Shown: one piece after another, positions 19,964 to 28,576 of the stretch
How positions within the stretch are numbered: the first letter of the stretch is position 1
Layout: each line of letters opens with the position of its first letter
NCBI GenBank assembly: GCA_034429215.1
Contig: DAOUGI010000029.1
Location: 37,301 to 101,300, forward strand
From: JAFGOG01 sp034429215
GTDB lineage: Bacteria; Chloroflexota; Anaerolineae; JAAYZQ01
DNA length: 64,000 bases
Direction: 5' to 3'
Made by a program: the position numbers and the translations under genes
The notes under the pieces: generated by a model
Told to the model about the DNA's origin: nothing
The model's database searches: none
Seen by the model: the letters and a program-made list of their open reading frames with translations, nothing else

Positions 19964-20011
19964 ATTGGATCAGACTGACAGAAATGGTACAATAACGCTA
20001 GTCTGACCAAT
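19964..20011 (+). promoter_or_regulatory. Promoter and inverted repeat of the first radical SAM gene
   Basis: -35 TTGGAT (19965-19970), 17-bp spacer, -10 TACAAT (19988-19993). An inverted repeat embraces it: ATTGGATCAGACT (19964-19976) and AGTCTGACCAAT (20000-20011), pairing over 12 bp with one extra A in the left arm. The right arm lies at the expected transcription start, a natural place for a repressor. A good ribosome site (AGGGGA) precedes the ATG at 20022. Confidence 0.6.
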
Positions 20012-20021
20012 AGGGGATGAC

Positions 20022-21728
20022 ATGCGGCATAATGCGGCTAAAAATCGATCGGTGCTCTATGCCTCGATGCCTGATCTACGATTGGGCCAGTGTGATTGTG
20101 ACTGTGCTTGTGATCTGAGCATGGGCGAGGGCCGGCAGGCCGGCAGATACATCCGGCCCAGGATAGATCCGGTGCAGGGTAGCTCGCCCTTTCGGCCTAT
20201 AGTGGTGGGATCCCCGTCTGCAACTGTGTTCCTCGATTGCGATTGCGCCTGCGCCTCTGAGCGATCCGTTGCCCTGGCGGCTCAAGGTCAGGGAAACTCT
20301 GTCCCTGCGTTGGATTGTGATTGCGCCTGCGCCGCCGACGTGACCCGCGAACCGGCAGGGCAGACCATTGCCGGTCTATGGATCAAGGAGAGGCAGATCG
20401 TGTCGATGCCGGTGGGCGATGGATGGCAGGCGTGTTTCAATCCTGCCGGGCCGGTTGGGGTGTCGGCGTTGAACGCAGAAGCCGGCCAGGTCCTGGCTGC
20501 TTTTGATTCACCGGTCACGCTCAGAGGGGCCGTTGCCCGCCTGGCAGGGATGTCGACGGCCACGGCCTTGGAGGCGACACAAGAGCTGGTCCAGATCGGA
20601 TTGTTGCACCCAGTAGAAGGCGGCGTTACCACGCCCTTGCAGGGATCGTCCGGCCGCCCTTCGACCCTGTCTGCTTGGCTGCACGTCGTCGAAGCTTGCA
20701 ACCTGAGGTGCCCCTATTGCTACGTTCGCAAGCAGCCGCAGACGATGGCGTGGGAGGTAGGTCGCCAGACGGTCGACCGGCTGGTGGAGATGGCCACCCG
20801 TCACGGATATACCTCACTGAAACTCAAATACGCGGGAGGGGAGCCCACGCTAAACTTTGCCCTGGTCGAGGCGCTGCATGATTATGCCGCACAGAGGATG
20901 GCGGATGCGGGCCTGATGCTGGAGGAGGTCCTCCTGACCAATGGGGTGGGGGTGACCGATGCGATGCTCGATTTCGTCAGCCGGGCGGGGATGCGGTTGA
21001 TGGTTTCCCTGGACGGAGGGCCGGAAACTCATGACCGGCTGAGGGCCATGCCCGATGGGGGGAGTACCTATGCGGCCGTGACCGACACGGTGGAACGAGC
21101 CGTGGAACGAGGGCTAAGGCCCAACATCTCGATAACGGTTACGTCGCTAAACCTGGACGGAGCCGGCGAGGCGGTGGCTTTTGCGCTGGAACGGGCCCTG
21201 CCGTTCAATGTGAATTTCTACCGGGAGTGCACTCCGCATCCGGGCAAGGGCCGGTCGACCCGCGGCCCGCTGAGCCCCAGCCCGGCCCAACTGCTGGAGA
21301 CGATGCAGGGCATTTTGGCCATTGTTCAGGCCCATCCAACCTATCCGCTGCCTCTGACGGGCATCCTGGATCGCACCCGGCTGGATATCCCCCACAGCCA
21401 CGCCTGCTCGGCCGGGCAGGACTATCTAGTGGTGGGCACGGCCGGGCAGGTATCGGCGTGCCAGATGCTGATGGAAGAACCGTGGACGACGCTGGCCGAC
21501 GAGGATCCGCTGTGCACAGTGCGGCGGCGAGGGGAGGAACTGTTCAGGTCGGTCGACGACGATGCCGAGTGCGGCGCCTGTGCGTGGCGTGCGGCGTGCA
21601 GCGGGGGGTGTCCGCTGCTGCGCAAGAGTGCGTTGCACGGGGATTATTGCCAGGTGTACCAGGCGCTGTTCCCGGAGCTGGTGCAGTTGGAGGCAAAGCG
21701 GCTGATCGGACAGATTGATAGATCCTAA
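20022..21728 (+). CDS. Radical SAM/SPASM maturase with N-terminal CDCAC repeats and PqqD-like domain
   Basis: 568 residues. Three near-identical Cys-rich motifs lie in the first 105 residues: QCDCDCAC (23-30), LDCDCAC (71-77) and LDCDCAC (97-103). A winged-helix, PqqD/RRE-like segment follows (about 125-200, FNPAGPVGVSALNAEAGQVL), then a radical SAM core with CNLRCPYC (226-233) binding the [4Fe-4S]-SAM cluster. A C-terminal SPASM region with about eight Cys (CSAGQDY, CGAC, CSGGCPLL, DYC) holds auxiliary clusters. RRE plus SPASM is the layout of peptide-modifying maturases. Here the Cys motifs may be a built-in substrate or metal site, since no separate precursor gene is visible. A shorter-tailed paralogue lies at 31337-32806. 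It is not clearly part of the preceding operon, as it has its own promoter. Confidence 0.85.
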   Translation: MRHNAAKNRSVLYASMPDLRLGQCDCDCACDLSMGEGRQAGRYIRPRIDPVQGSSPFRPIVVGSPSATVFLDCDCACASERSVALAAQGQGNSVPALDCDCACAADVTREPAGQTIAGLWIKERQIVSMPVGDGWQACFNPAGPVGVSALNAEAGQVLAAFDSPVTLRGAVARLAGMSTATALEATQELVQIGLLHPVEGGVTTPLQGSSGRPSTLSAWLHVVEACNLRCPYCYVRKQPQTMAWEVGRQTVDRLVEMATRHGYTSLKLKYAGGEPTLNFALVEALHDYAAQRMADAGLMLEEVLLTNGVGVTDAMLDFVSRAGMRLMVSLDGGPETHDRLRAMPDGGSTYAAVTDTVERAVERGLRPNISITVTSLNLDGAGEAVAFALERALPFNVNFYRECTPHPGKGRSTRGPLSPSPAQLLETMQGILAIVQAHPTYPLPLTGILDRTRLDIPHSHACSAGQDYLVVGTAGQVSACQMLMEEPWTTLADEDPLCTVRRRGEELFRSVDDDAECGACAWRAACSGGCPLLRKSALHGDYCQVYQALFPELVQLEAKRLIGQIDRS

Positions 21729-21790
21729 GGGCAAATGGATTCTGTCGAAGGCGGCCGCTTCCGGTAAGGTGAAGCGTCTAGCGGACAGCA

Positions 21791-21823
21791 AGAAACCCGG
21801 TTTCGCCAAGAAACCGGGTTTCT
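21791..21823 (+). terminator. Hairpin after radical SAM gene (dispersed repeat copy)
   Basis: Perfect 14-bp stem AGAAACCCGGTTTC (21791-21804) and its complement (21810-21823) around the loop GCCAA, followed by a short T-rich GATTT. It lies between the convergent radical SAM and sulfotransferase genes and could stop transcription from both sides. A related copy follows dnaK at 3285-3315. Confidence 0.6.
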
Positions 21824-21839
21824 GATTTGAGACGTTCGT

Positions 21840-22409
21840 TTATGCGCGCTGGCGGTAGAGCATCTGGTCGACGGAGGCGGTCATGGCGTCAACGTCGAGC
21901 CCGCTGCCGAGGAAGGCGTTGATCTGCTCGGCTTGCTCACGAGGGCTGGCGATGACCTGGTGGTAGGTGATGTACAGGACGTCGATGTTGGGTTGTTTGG
22001 CCAGCCAGGCTTCGACCTGCTGGAGGTGGCGGCGGTAGAGGTCGGCCATTTTGTTGTCCGCGACGGTGTCGGTGGGCTCGTTGCGGCGGATGAGCATCTG
22101 GCGCTGGGAGGCCAGGACTTCTTCGATTTTGCGACGCATGAAGATGATTTTGTAATGATAGCCGCCCGGCAGGTGCTTGAGGAGGGCAGAGATCATTTTG
22201 ACGACCTTGCCCTGGGCATCCTCGAGCCAGGAGGGATCCTGCTCGATCTGCTTGACCTGCTCAAATTCGTAGTAGCCCTTGGGGTTGTCGTCGTCGGCGG
22301 TGCGGATGTTGTCGGTCAGAAGCGGCAGGCCGCCAGCCTGAAGCATGTTCATCATCATCGATGTGCCGGAGCGGGGCAGGCCCGACACGATTATTACTGA
22401 CTTGCTCAC
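21840..22409 (-). CDS. Sulfotransferase-like P-loop protein
   Basis: 189 residues from a GTG at 22409 placed ten bases after GGGAGG; an upstream in-frame ATG at 22478 would run into the suf terminator hairpin and is rejected. The N-terminal SGLPRSGTSMM matches the 5'-phosphosulfate-binding loop of PAPS-dependent sulfotransferases. The protein is short and helical after that and contains a conserved-looking TYHQVIASP segment near residue 145, as in related bacterial proteins. Substrate is unknown. It follows suf genes on the same strand but is separated by a strong terminator, and a -10-like TACAAT (22445-22440) precedes it, so it is probably a separate unit. Confidence 0.75.
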   Translation of the reverse strand: MSKSVIIVSGLPRSGTSMMMNMLQAGGLPLLTDNIRTADDDNPKGYYEFEQVKQIEQDPSWLEDAQGKVVKMISALLKHLPGGYHYKIIFMRRKIEEVLASQRQMLIRRNEPTDTVADNKMADLYRRHLQQVEAWLAKQPNIDVLYITYHQVIASPREQAEQINAFLGSGLDVDAMTASVDQMLYRQRA

Positions 22410-22476
22410 AGTTGTGGTTCCTCCCTTTGTAGTATAAGGATTGTACCACAAAGAGCGACAGAAGAGAAAAATGCCC

Positions 22477-22509
22477 AAGCCTCCCGCAGACCTTGCCTGC
22501 GGGAGGCTT
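22477..22509 (-). terminator. Rho-independent terminator of the suf operon
   Basis: Perfect 13-bp stem AAGCCTCCCGCAG/CTGCGGGAGGCTT with a 7-base loop. On the leftward strand it is followed by GGGCATTTTTC, a five-T run. It lies 32 bases after the sufT stop codon. Confidence 0.8.
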
Positions 22510-22540
22510 GTCCTAAGAAGAAAGGATGGCGCGGCGAAAG

Positions 22541-22867
22541 CTAGCGAGTGTAGCCTAGGCCAAGGTCTTCGTCATAGCCTAGCTCGTCTTTGGCGGCGTC
22601 GCTCATCATGGAGGGATGCCAGGGCGGGCTCCAGACGAGGTCGACGTCCACCTTTTCTATGCCGGGCAGGCGGGCCAGCTCGGCGCGGACGTCGCGAATC
22701 ATCTGAGGGCCCATGGGGCAACCAGGGCTGGTGAGGGTCAGGTCGACGTGGACGTGGGTCCCGTCCAGGTCGAGGCCGCGGATGAGGCCCAGGTCAAGAA
22801 TGTTTACGCCAATCTCGGGATCAAAGACCTGTTTTAGGGCGGTCAGGATTTCATCTTTGGTTGGCAT
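22541..22867 (-). CDS. SufT/MIP18-family Fe-S assembly protein (DUF59)
   Basis: 108 residues. The family helps deliver Fe-S clusters to target proteins. Visible hallmarks are DPEIGVNILDLGLI near the N-terminus and the conserved Cys in LTSPGCPMGP. The C-terminus WSPPWHPSMMSDAAKDELGYD is typical. It is the last gene of the suf operon, three bases after the Rieske protein gene, so it belongs functionally to cluster assembly. Confidence 0.9.
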   Translation of the reverse strand: MPTKDEILTALKQVFDPEIGVNILDLGLIRGLDLDGTHVHVDLTLTSPGCPMGPQMIRDVRAELARLPGIEKVDVDLVWSPPWHPSMMSDAAKDELGYDEDLGLGYTR

Positions 22868-22870
22868 CGC

Positions 22871-23179
22871 TTACTCTACCTCTATGAATATGTCGCCATT
22901 CTGGACCTTGACTTGGTAGGTGGGAAGAGGAAGAATGGCAGGTAAGGCCAGGACGGAGCCGGTGCGGACGTCGAAGCGGGCGCCGTGACGGGGGCACTCG
23001 ATGGCGTGACCGTCGAGGCTGCCCTGGTCAAGCGGGGCGTCGTCGTGGGTGCAGAAGTTGGCGATGGCATAGATGTGGCCGTCGACGTTGCACAGGGCGA
23101 TCTCTTGATCGTCCGGCTCGACAACCTTGACGGTGCCGGGCGGGACGTCGGCGAGCTTGGCTGCTTTGAGGAGGGGCAT
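22871..23179 (-). CDS. Rieske-type [2Fe-2S] ferredoxin
   Basis: 102 residues; the ATG at 23179 follows AGGAG by eight bases. Cluster ligands are in CTHDDAPL (Cys-x-His) and CPRHGARFD (Cys-x-x-His), spaced as in small NirD/biphenyl-dioxygenase-ferredoxin-like proteins. Within the suf operon it could supply electrons for cluster assembly or be an early recipient; electron donation is an inference. Confidence 0.9.
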   Translation of the reverse strand: MPLLKAAKLADVPPGTVKVVEPDDQEIALCNVDGHIYAIANFCTHDDAPLDQGSLDGHAIECPRHGARFDVRTGSVLALPAILPLPTYQVKVQNGDIFIEVE

Positions 23180-23245
23180 TAGCTTTTCTCCTTGCAAGCG
23201 GGCGCACGGTCGTGCGTCTTTACGGAGCGACAGGAGGGCGAGGTG

Positions 23246-23665
23246 CTACCAATCATCTTCTGTGTCGTCGGTAGCCGCCTCGTCGGTATCGCCGGATAGG
23301 CCGTAGACGCCGGCCTTGACTACTTTGAGGGGCAGCAGGGCGCATTTGAGGCGGACGGGGCCCAGGTCCAGGCCCATCTCGTCCATGACATCATCTTTGG
23401 TGAGAGCTTTGATGTCGTCCAGTTTTTTGCCGACGATCAGGTCGCTGAGCATGGAGGCGGAGGCCTTGCTGATGGCGCAGCCTACGCCGGAAAAGCGGAC
23501 GTCCTTGACAGTCTGGCCGTCGTCGTCGAGGTCGATGTCAAAGCGCACTCGGTCGCCACACAGGGGATTGTGGTCCTCGTGGGTGATGTCGGGGCATTCG
23601 AGGGTGCCGTAGTGGTGCGGATGGGTATAGTGTTCCAGGATCTCTTCGCGGTAGAAATCGTCCAT
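23246..23665 (-). CDS. sufU: SufU Fe-S scaffold / sulfur-acceptor protein
   Basis: 139 residues, IscU-like. The three cysteines lie in NPLCGDR, GVGCAISKAS and LKCALLPLK, with the Asp after the first Cys; the insertion between Cys2 and Cys3 is that of the SufU class rather than IscU. SufU binds zinc and accepts persulfide sulfur from SufS. It follows sufS by eight bases. The 66-base gap to the Rieske gene includes an imperfect GCGCACG/CGTGCG palindrome at 23202-23217. Confidence 0.94.
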   Translation of the reverse strand: MDDFYREEILEHYTHPHHYGTLECPDITHEDHNPLCGDRVRFDIDLDDDGQTVKDVRFSGVGCAISKASASMLSDLIVGKKLDDIKALTKDDVMDEMGLDLGPVRLKCALLPLKVVKAGVYGLSGDTDEAATDDTEDDW

Positions 23666-23673
23666 GATCTTGC

Positions 23674-24924
23674 CTATGCGAGTCCGAATATGCGGCGGGC
23701 CTTGAGCAGCGCTTCGACCAGGATGTCGATCTCTTGCTCGAGGTTATAGATGTAAAAGCTGGCGCGAGCCATGGCCGGCACGCCATAGTGCTCGACTAGG
23801 GGTTGGGCGCAGTGGTGGCCGGCGCGGACGGCGACGCCCTCGTGGTCGAGGATGGAGGCCAGGTCATGGGGGTGGATCAGCAGCTCGCCGTCCTTGATCA
23901 GGTTAAAGCTGACGACGCCGCCTCGCTCCGGGGCGGGCGGGCCGTAGATGTGCAGATCGGGCACGACGGACAGGCGCTCGAGGGCGTAGGCGGCCAACTC
24001 CTGCTCACGGGCGTGGACGTGGTCCATGCCGAGGTTGGTCAAGTAGTCGATGGCGGCGGCCAGGCCGATGGCGTGGGCAATGTTGGGGGTGCCGGCCTCG
24101 AACTTGTGGGGCGGCTCGGCCCACTCGCTGGCACGCAGGCCGACGGTCTTGATCATGTCGCCGCCGCCCAGGAAGGGGGGCATGGCCTCGAGGATGGCGC
24201 GACGGGCCCACAGGACGCCGATGCCGGTGGGCCCCAGCATTTTGTGGCCGGAAAAGGCCAAGAAGTCGGCGTCGAGGGCGCGAACGTCGACCGGGAGGTG
24301 GGGCACGCTCTGGGCGCCGTCCACCAGCAGCAGGGCGCCGGCGGCGTGAGCCCGAGCGGCGATGCCGGCGACGGGGTTGATGGTGCCCAGGACGTTGGAC
24401 ATACCGGTGACGCCGACCAGCTTGACCCGCCCGCCGTGGGCGGACAGGAGGCGATCGAGGTCATCGAGAAGCAGCCGGCCCTGGGCGTCGAGGCCGATGA
24501 ACTCGAGTTGGGCGCCGGTGGCCTGGACCAGGAGCTGCCAAGGGACCAGGTTGGAGTGGTGCTCCATCTCGGTCAGGATGATGACGTCACCGGAGCGAAG
24601 GTTGGCATGACCCCAGGAATAGGCGACCAGATTGATCGCTTCGGTGGTGTTGCGGACAAAGACGACCTCGCGCGGGCCGCGAGCGTTAATAAAGCGGCCG
24701 ACCTTGCGGCGGGCGTCCTCGTAGGCCTCGGTGGCCTCTTCGGCCAGGGTGTGGACGCCGCGGTGGATGTTGGCGTTGTAGCGACGGTAGTAGTCGTCCA
24801 TGGCCTGGATGACCGCCTCGGGCTTTTGCGAGGTGGCGGCGTTGTCCAGGTAGACCAAAGGCTTGCCGTGGACCTGGCGGGACAGGATGGGAAAATCGGC
24901 ACGGATCGATTGTGGGTTTAACAT
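23674..24924 (-). CDS. sufS: Cysteine desulfurase SufS
   Basis: PLP-dependent enzyme of 416 residues that takes sulfur from cysteine as an enzyme-bound persulfide. YLDNAATSQKP at the N-terminus, the PLP Lys in FSGHKMLGPTG and the catalytic Cys in RAGHHCAQPL are all present, the last in the group II (SufS) context. It lies three bases after sufD and passes sulfur to SufU encoded next. Confidence 0.96.
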   Translation of the reverse strand: MLNPQSIRADFPILSRQVHGKPLVYLDNAATSQKPEAVIQAMDDYYRRYNANIHRGVHTLAEEATEAYEDARRKVGRFINARGPREVVFVRNTTEAINLVAYSWGHANLRSGDVIILTEMEHHSNLVPWQLLVQATGAQLEFIGLDAQGRLLLDDLDRLLSAHGGRVKLVGVTGMSNVLGTINPVAGIAARAHAAGALLLVDGAQSVPHLPVDVRALDADFLAFSGHKMLGPTGIGVLWARRAILEAMPPFLGGGDMIKTVGLRASEWAEPPHKFEAGTPNIAHAIGLAAAIDYLTNLGMDHVHAREQELAAYALERLSVVPDLHIYGPPAPERGGVVSFNLIKDGELLIHPHDLASILDHEGVAVRAGHHCAQPLVEHYGVPAMARASFYIYNLEQEIDILVEALLKARRIFGLA

Positions 24925-24927
24925 TTG

Positions 24928-26283
24928 TCAGGCTCCGATCTTGGCCGACATGGCGTCGGCCAGGCGGGTTTTCAGGCCAGAGAGGGCGTCGGGCAGGCGA
25001 TCGAGCACGGGCTGGAAAAAACCCTCGACGATCAGGCGGAGCGCCTGGTTGCGGGGGATGCCGCGGCTCATCAGGTAAAAGATCTGATCCTCGTCGGCCT
25101 GGCCGACGGTGGCGCCGTGGGTGCAGCGCAGGTCGTTGTTCTCGATCTCGAGCCTGGGCAGGGAATCGGCCCGCGCTTTTGGGGAGAGGATGAGGTTGCG
25201 GTTGTGCTGGTAGGCGTTGGTTTTTTGGGCGCCCGGCCAGGCGTGGATGGTGCCCTCGTAGACGGACCGCGACCGACCCAGCAGCGCGCCCTGGTAGAGG
25301 AGGTCGCTGGTGCAGTTGGGGGCGATGTGATCTTGGAGGGTGTCAAAGGCGATGTGCTGCTTGCCGTCGGGCAGGTAGAGGCCGGTGATGAGCGCTTCGG
25401 CGCCCGGCTCGCGCAGAAAGGTGTGCTGCGACGAGCGGCTCACCTTGCCGCCCAGGATGACGCTCAGCCATTCGAGGCGGCTGTCACGGCCAAGGACGGC
25501 AGCCTGGGTGCTCAGGTCGTAGACCTGGCGGCCAAAATCCTGAGTATTGACATAACGAACCTGGGCGTTCTCTCCCAGGTAAAGCTCGGTGACGCTGCCA
25601 TGGTAGGTGTCGGGGCAGGCATCGCAACCCATCGACAGCAGCTCGGTGACCAGGGTGACGCGGCTGCCGGGCTCGGCGACGAGCAGGGTGTGGGGAAAGA
25701 CGGCCAATTGCGGCATTTCCTCCCACAGGACGGAGATGAGCGGCAGGGCGACCTCGACGTTGCGGGGCACATAGAGGAAGGTGCCGCCGCTCCAAAAGGC
25801 GCTGTGCAGGGCGGTGTACTTGTCGGCGGAAGGCGGCACGGCGCCGGCCAGCAGGTGGGGCCGGACCAGGTCGGGATAGTCGCGCGCGGCGGTCTCCAGG
25901 TCAGTCCAGATGACCCCCTGGGCGCGTACGTCGGCAGCCAGCTCGAGGTAGACACGGGCGGAATCGCGCTGGAGGAGGAGGCCGGCCCGCCGGCCGTATG
26001 TGGCCAGGGCGTCGTGCAGCTTGGGCGGCAGGGCAGCCAGGTCAGACACCGGCGCCTGCGGCGGGGCGTAGGGGATGAGCTGTCCCCAGTCAAGCCTGGT
26101 CAGGTCGGTGCGCCGCCACTTGGGCGGCTCGAGCTCGCCGTAGGCGCGCCAGGCCTGGCGACGTTGTTCGCCCAACCAGTCGGGCCCGCGGCCGTCGACC
26201 AGGGCGTCGAAGGCCTGGTCGGTAAAGCCGTGGGGCGGCAGGGATGTTTTGATGTCTCGTTTGCGTGTTATGGTTGTGTTCAA
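24928..26283 (-). CDS. sufD: SufD, Fe-S scaffold complex subunit
   Basis: 451 residues; SufB/SufD family. The right-handed beta-helix core is recognisable in the C-terminal half, with family motifs such as TIHAWPGAQKTNAYQHNRN and DNDLRCTHGATVG-like LRCTHGATVGQADED containing the conserved His. SufD forms the SufBC2D scaffold with SufB and SufC. The 57-base gap from sufB contains a dispersed AACCACTAGGGACACAAAGG motif. Confidence 0.95.
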   Translation of the reverse strand: MNTTITRKRDIKTSLPPHGFTDQAFDALVDGRGPDWLGEQRRQAWRAYGELEPPKWRRTDLTRLDWGQLIPYAPPQAPVSDLAALPPKLHDALATYGRRAGLLLQRDSARVYLELAADVRAQGVIWTDLETAARDYPDLVRPHLLAGAVPPSADKYTALHSAFWSGGTFLYVPRNVEVALPLISVLWEEMPQLAVFPHTLLVAEPGSRVTLVTELLSMGCDACPDTYHGSVTELYLGENAQVRYVNTQDFGRQVYDLSTQAAVLGRDSRLEWLSVILGGKVSRSSQHTFLREPGAEALITGLYLPDGKQHIAFDTLQDHIAPNCTSDLLYQGALLGRSRSVYEGTIHAWPGAQKTNAYQHNRNLILSPKARADSLPRLEIENNDLRCTHGATVGQADEDQIFYLMSRGIPRNQALRLIVEGFFQPVLDRLPDALSGLKTRLADAMSAKIGA

Positions 26284-26340
26284 CAGTTGCTCCTTGGAAA
26301 CAACTTAACCACTAGGGACACAAAGGCAACTAAGGGTTGC

Positions 26341-27744
26341 TCAGCCGATGGAGCCTTCCATCTCCAATTGGATGAGGCGGTTCATTTCTACGGCGTATTC
26401 CATGGGCAGCTCTTTGACGACGGGCTCGATAAAGCCATTGACGATCATGAGCATGGCCTGCTTTTCGGGGATGCCCCGGCTCTGCAAGTAAAAGAGCTGC
26501 TCGTCGCTAATCTTGCTGACGGTGGCCTCGTGACTGACGCTGACGTTCTCTTCGTCAACCTCCATCACCGGGTAGGTGTCGGAGCGGGATTTGTCGTCGA
26601 GGATGAGGGCGTCACATACAACGTTCGATTTGACGCCGGTGGCTCCCTTGTGGACTTTGACCAGGCCGCGGTAGCCGGCCCGGCCGCCGCCGCGGCTGAT
26701 CGACTTGGCGGTGATGGAGGAGGTGGTGTGCGGCGCTCCATGGATCACTTTGGCGCCGGTGTCTTGGTGCTGGCCGGTGTTGGCAAAGGCGATCGACAGG
26801 ATCTCGGCCCGCGCACCCTTGCCGACCATGTAGACGGCGGGGTATTTCATGGTGAGGCGGCTGCCCATGTTACCGTCGACCCACTCCATGGTGGCGTCCT
26901 CGTGGGCCATGGCCCGCTGGGTGACCAGGTTGTAGATGTTGTGGCTCCAGTTTTGGATGGTGGTGTAACGGACGCGGGCGCCCTTTTTGACAATGATCTC
27001 GATCACACCGCTGTGCAGGGAGGCGGTGGAGTAGATGGGGGCGGTGCAGCCTTCGACGTAGGAGACCTGCGAGCCCTCGTCGGCGATGATCAGGGTCCGC
27101 TCGAACTGGCCCATCTGCTGGGTGTTGATGCGAAAGTAGGCCTGCAGCGGGATGTCGACCTTGACGCCGGGCGGGATGTAGACAAAGCTGCCGCCGCTCC
27201 ACACGGCGGTGTTCAAGGCAGAGTATTTGTTGTCGGCGGCGGGCACGACTGTGCCAAAATGCTCTTTGTAGATGTCGGGGTATTCGCGCAGACCGGTGTC
27301 GCTGTCGACAAAGATGACGCCGAGCCGCTCCCATTCTTTCTTGAGGTTGTGATAGACCGCCTCGGACTCGTACTGGGCGCCGGCGCCGGCCAGGAATTTG
27401 CGCTCGGCCTCGGGGATGCCCAGGCGGTCGAAGGTGTGTTTGATCTCCTCTGGCACCTCGTCCCAGTTCTGTTCCTGCTGTTCGACCGGCTTGACGTAAT
27501 AGTAGATGTCATCATAGTCCAGGCCGGAGATGTCGCCGCCCCAGGTTGGCACCGGCTTGGCATAGAAGATGTCCAGTGCCTTGTGGCGCAGGGCGCGCAT
27601 CCAGTCGGGCTCGCCCTTCATCCACGAGATCTGGTCTACGATGTCGTGACCGAGCCCTTTACGGCTCCTGAAGACGTACTTTTCTTCATCATGGAAGCCG
27701 TATTTGTAGGCATCCGGGTCGACGTCTGCGGTTGGTTTCGGCAT
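26341..27744 (-). CDS. sufB: SufB, Fe-S scaffold complex subunit
   Basis: 467 residues from the ATG at 27744, preceded by AAGGGA; an earlier ATG at 27780 overlaps sufC and is rejected. The N-terminus MPKPTADVDPDAYKYGF and the beta-helix core (SRGGGRAGYRGLVKVHKGA, then SHEATVSKISDEQLFYLQSRG) are typical. SufB is the subunit on which new Fe-S clusters form. It is 13 bases after sufC. Confidence 0.96.
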   Translation of the reverse strand: MPKPTADVDPDAYKYGFHDEEKYVFRSRKGLGHDIVDQISWMKGEPDWMRALRHKALDIFYAKPVPTWGGDISGLDYDDIYYYVKPVEQQEQNWDEVPEEIKHTFDRLGIPEAERKFLAGAGAQYESEAVYHNLKKEWERLGVIFVDSDTGLREYPDIYKEHFGTVVPAADNKYSALNTAVWSGGSFVYIPPGVKVDIPLQAYFRINTQQMGQFERTLIIADEGSQVSYVEGCTAPIYSTASLHSGVIEIIVKKGARVRYTTIQNWSHNIYNLVTQRAMAHEDATMEWVDGNMGSRLTMKYPAVYMVGKGARAEILSIAFANTGQHQDTGAKVIHGAPHTTSSITAKSISRGGGRAGYRGLVKVHKGATGVKSNVVCDALILDDKSRSDTYPVMEVDEENVSVSHEATVSKISDEQLFYLQSRGIPEKQAMLMIVNGFIEPVVKELPMEYAVEMNRLIQLEMEGSIG

Positions 27745-27757
27745 GATCGATCCCTTT

Positions 27758-28576
27758 CTAGGCGGTGGTCCCAGTGTCAAGCGGCGGTTGGCTGAATTGT
27801 TCCTTGACCCAGTCGTAGCCTCGTTCTTCGAGCTCGAGGGCCAGCTCGGGGCCGCTGGACATGACGACGCGGCCGTTGAGCAGGATGTGGACGCGGTGGG
27901 GCTTGATATAGTCGAGGATGCGCTGATAGTGGGTGATGACCAGCACGCCCATGTTGGGGCTCATGAGCTGGTTAACTCCCTCGGAGACGATGCGCAGGGC
28001 ATCGATGTCGAGGCCAGAGTCGGTCTCGTCCAGGATGGCGATCTCGGGCTGGAGCATGGCCATCTGAAGAATTTCGACGCGCTTTTTCTCGCCGCCGGAA
28101 AAGCCGTCGTTCAGGTAGCGGCGGGCAAAGCTGGGGTCCATCTGGAGCATGGCCATGCGGTTCTTGAGCATGTCGCGAAAGTCGCGCATCGATAGGCCTT
28201 TGCCTTCGCCTTCGCCGTTGCCCGAGCCAGACTGACCGGGCTGTTGGTAGCGGGCGTTAAGGGCGGTGCGCAAAAAGTTAGAGACGCTGACGCCGGGTAT
28301 GGTGCTTGGGTATTGGAAGGCCAGGAAGAGGCCGAGGCGCGACCGGGCGTCTGGGGTCAGTTTCAGGATGTCCTGGCCCTTGAACCAAACCTCGCCCTCG
28401 GTGACGTGGTAGGCGGGATGGCCCATCAGGGTGTTGGCCAGGGTGCTTTTGCCCGAGCCGTTGGGGCCCATGATGGCATGGACCTCGCCCTTGTTTATTT
28501 CCAGGTTTAGCCCTTTCAGGATCTCCTGACCCTCCACGGTGACGTGGAGGTCTTTGATGATCAGATCGGCGGTCAT
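27758..28576 (-). CDS. sufC: SufC ABC-type ATPase of the SUF complex
   Basis: 272 residues from the ATG at 28576 (MTADLIIKDLHV). Walker A is GPNGSGKST, signature LNDGFSGGEKKR, Walker B EIAILDETDSGLD. A linker of repeated Gly/Ser/Glu residues (GQSGSGNGEGEGKG) between Walker A and signature is longer than usual. ATP-driven dimerisation of SufC opens the SufB-SufD scaffold. It is the first gene of the suf operon, behind a consensus promoter. Confidence 0.96.
   Translation of the reverse strand: MTADLIIKDLHVTVEGQEILKGLNLEINKGEVHAIMGPNGSGKSTLANTLMGHPAYHVTEGEVWFKGQDILKLTPDARSRLGLFLAFQYPSTIPGVSVSNFLRTALNARYQQPGQSGSGNGEGEGKGLSMRDFRDMLKNRMAMLQMDPSFARRYLNDGFSGGEKKRVEILQMAMLQPEIAILDETDSGLDIDALRIVSEGVNQLMSPNMGVLVITHYQRILDYIKPHRVHILLNGRVVMSSGPELALELEERGYDWVKEQFSQPPLDTGTTA

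Noticed and set aside
21791..21823. Unit of a CRISPR array
   Set aside because: Only single palindromes are seen, with no regularly spaced direct repeats and no cas gene in the window.
22410..22478. Upstream ATG for the sulfotransferase-like gene
   Set aside because: It falls in the suf terminator hairpin; the GTG at 22409 has GGGAGG and starts the family's natural N-terminus.
24925..27795. Long rightward open frame of about 950 codons across the suf genes
   Set aside because: It is antisense to sufS-sufD-sufB in a GC-rich region; its product is low complexity and Gly/Val/Asp rich with no domain, whereas the leftward genes are clear.
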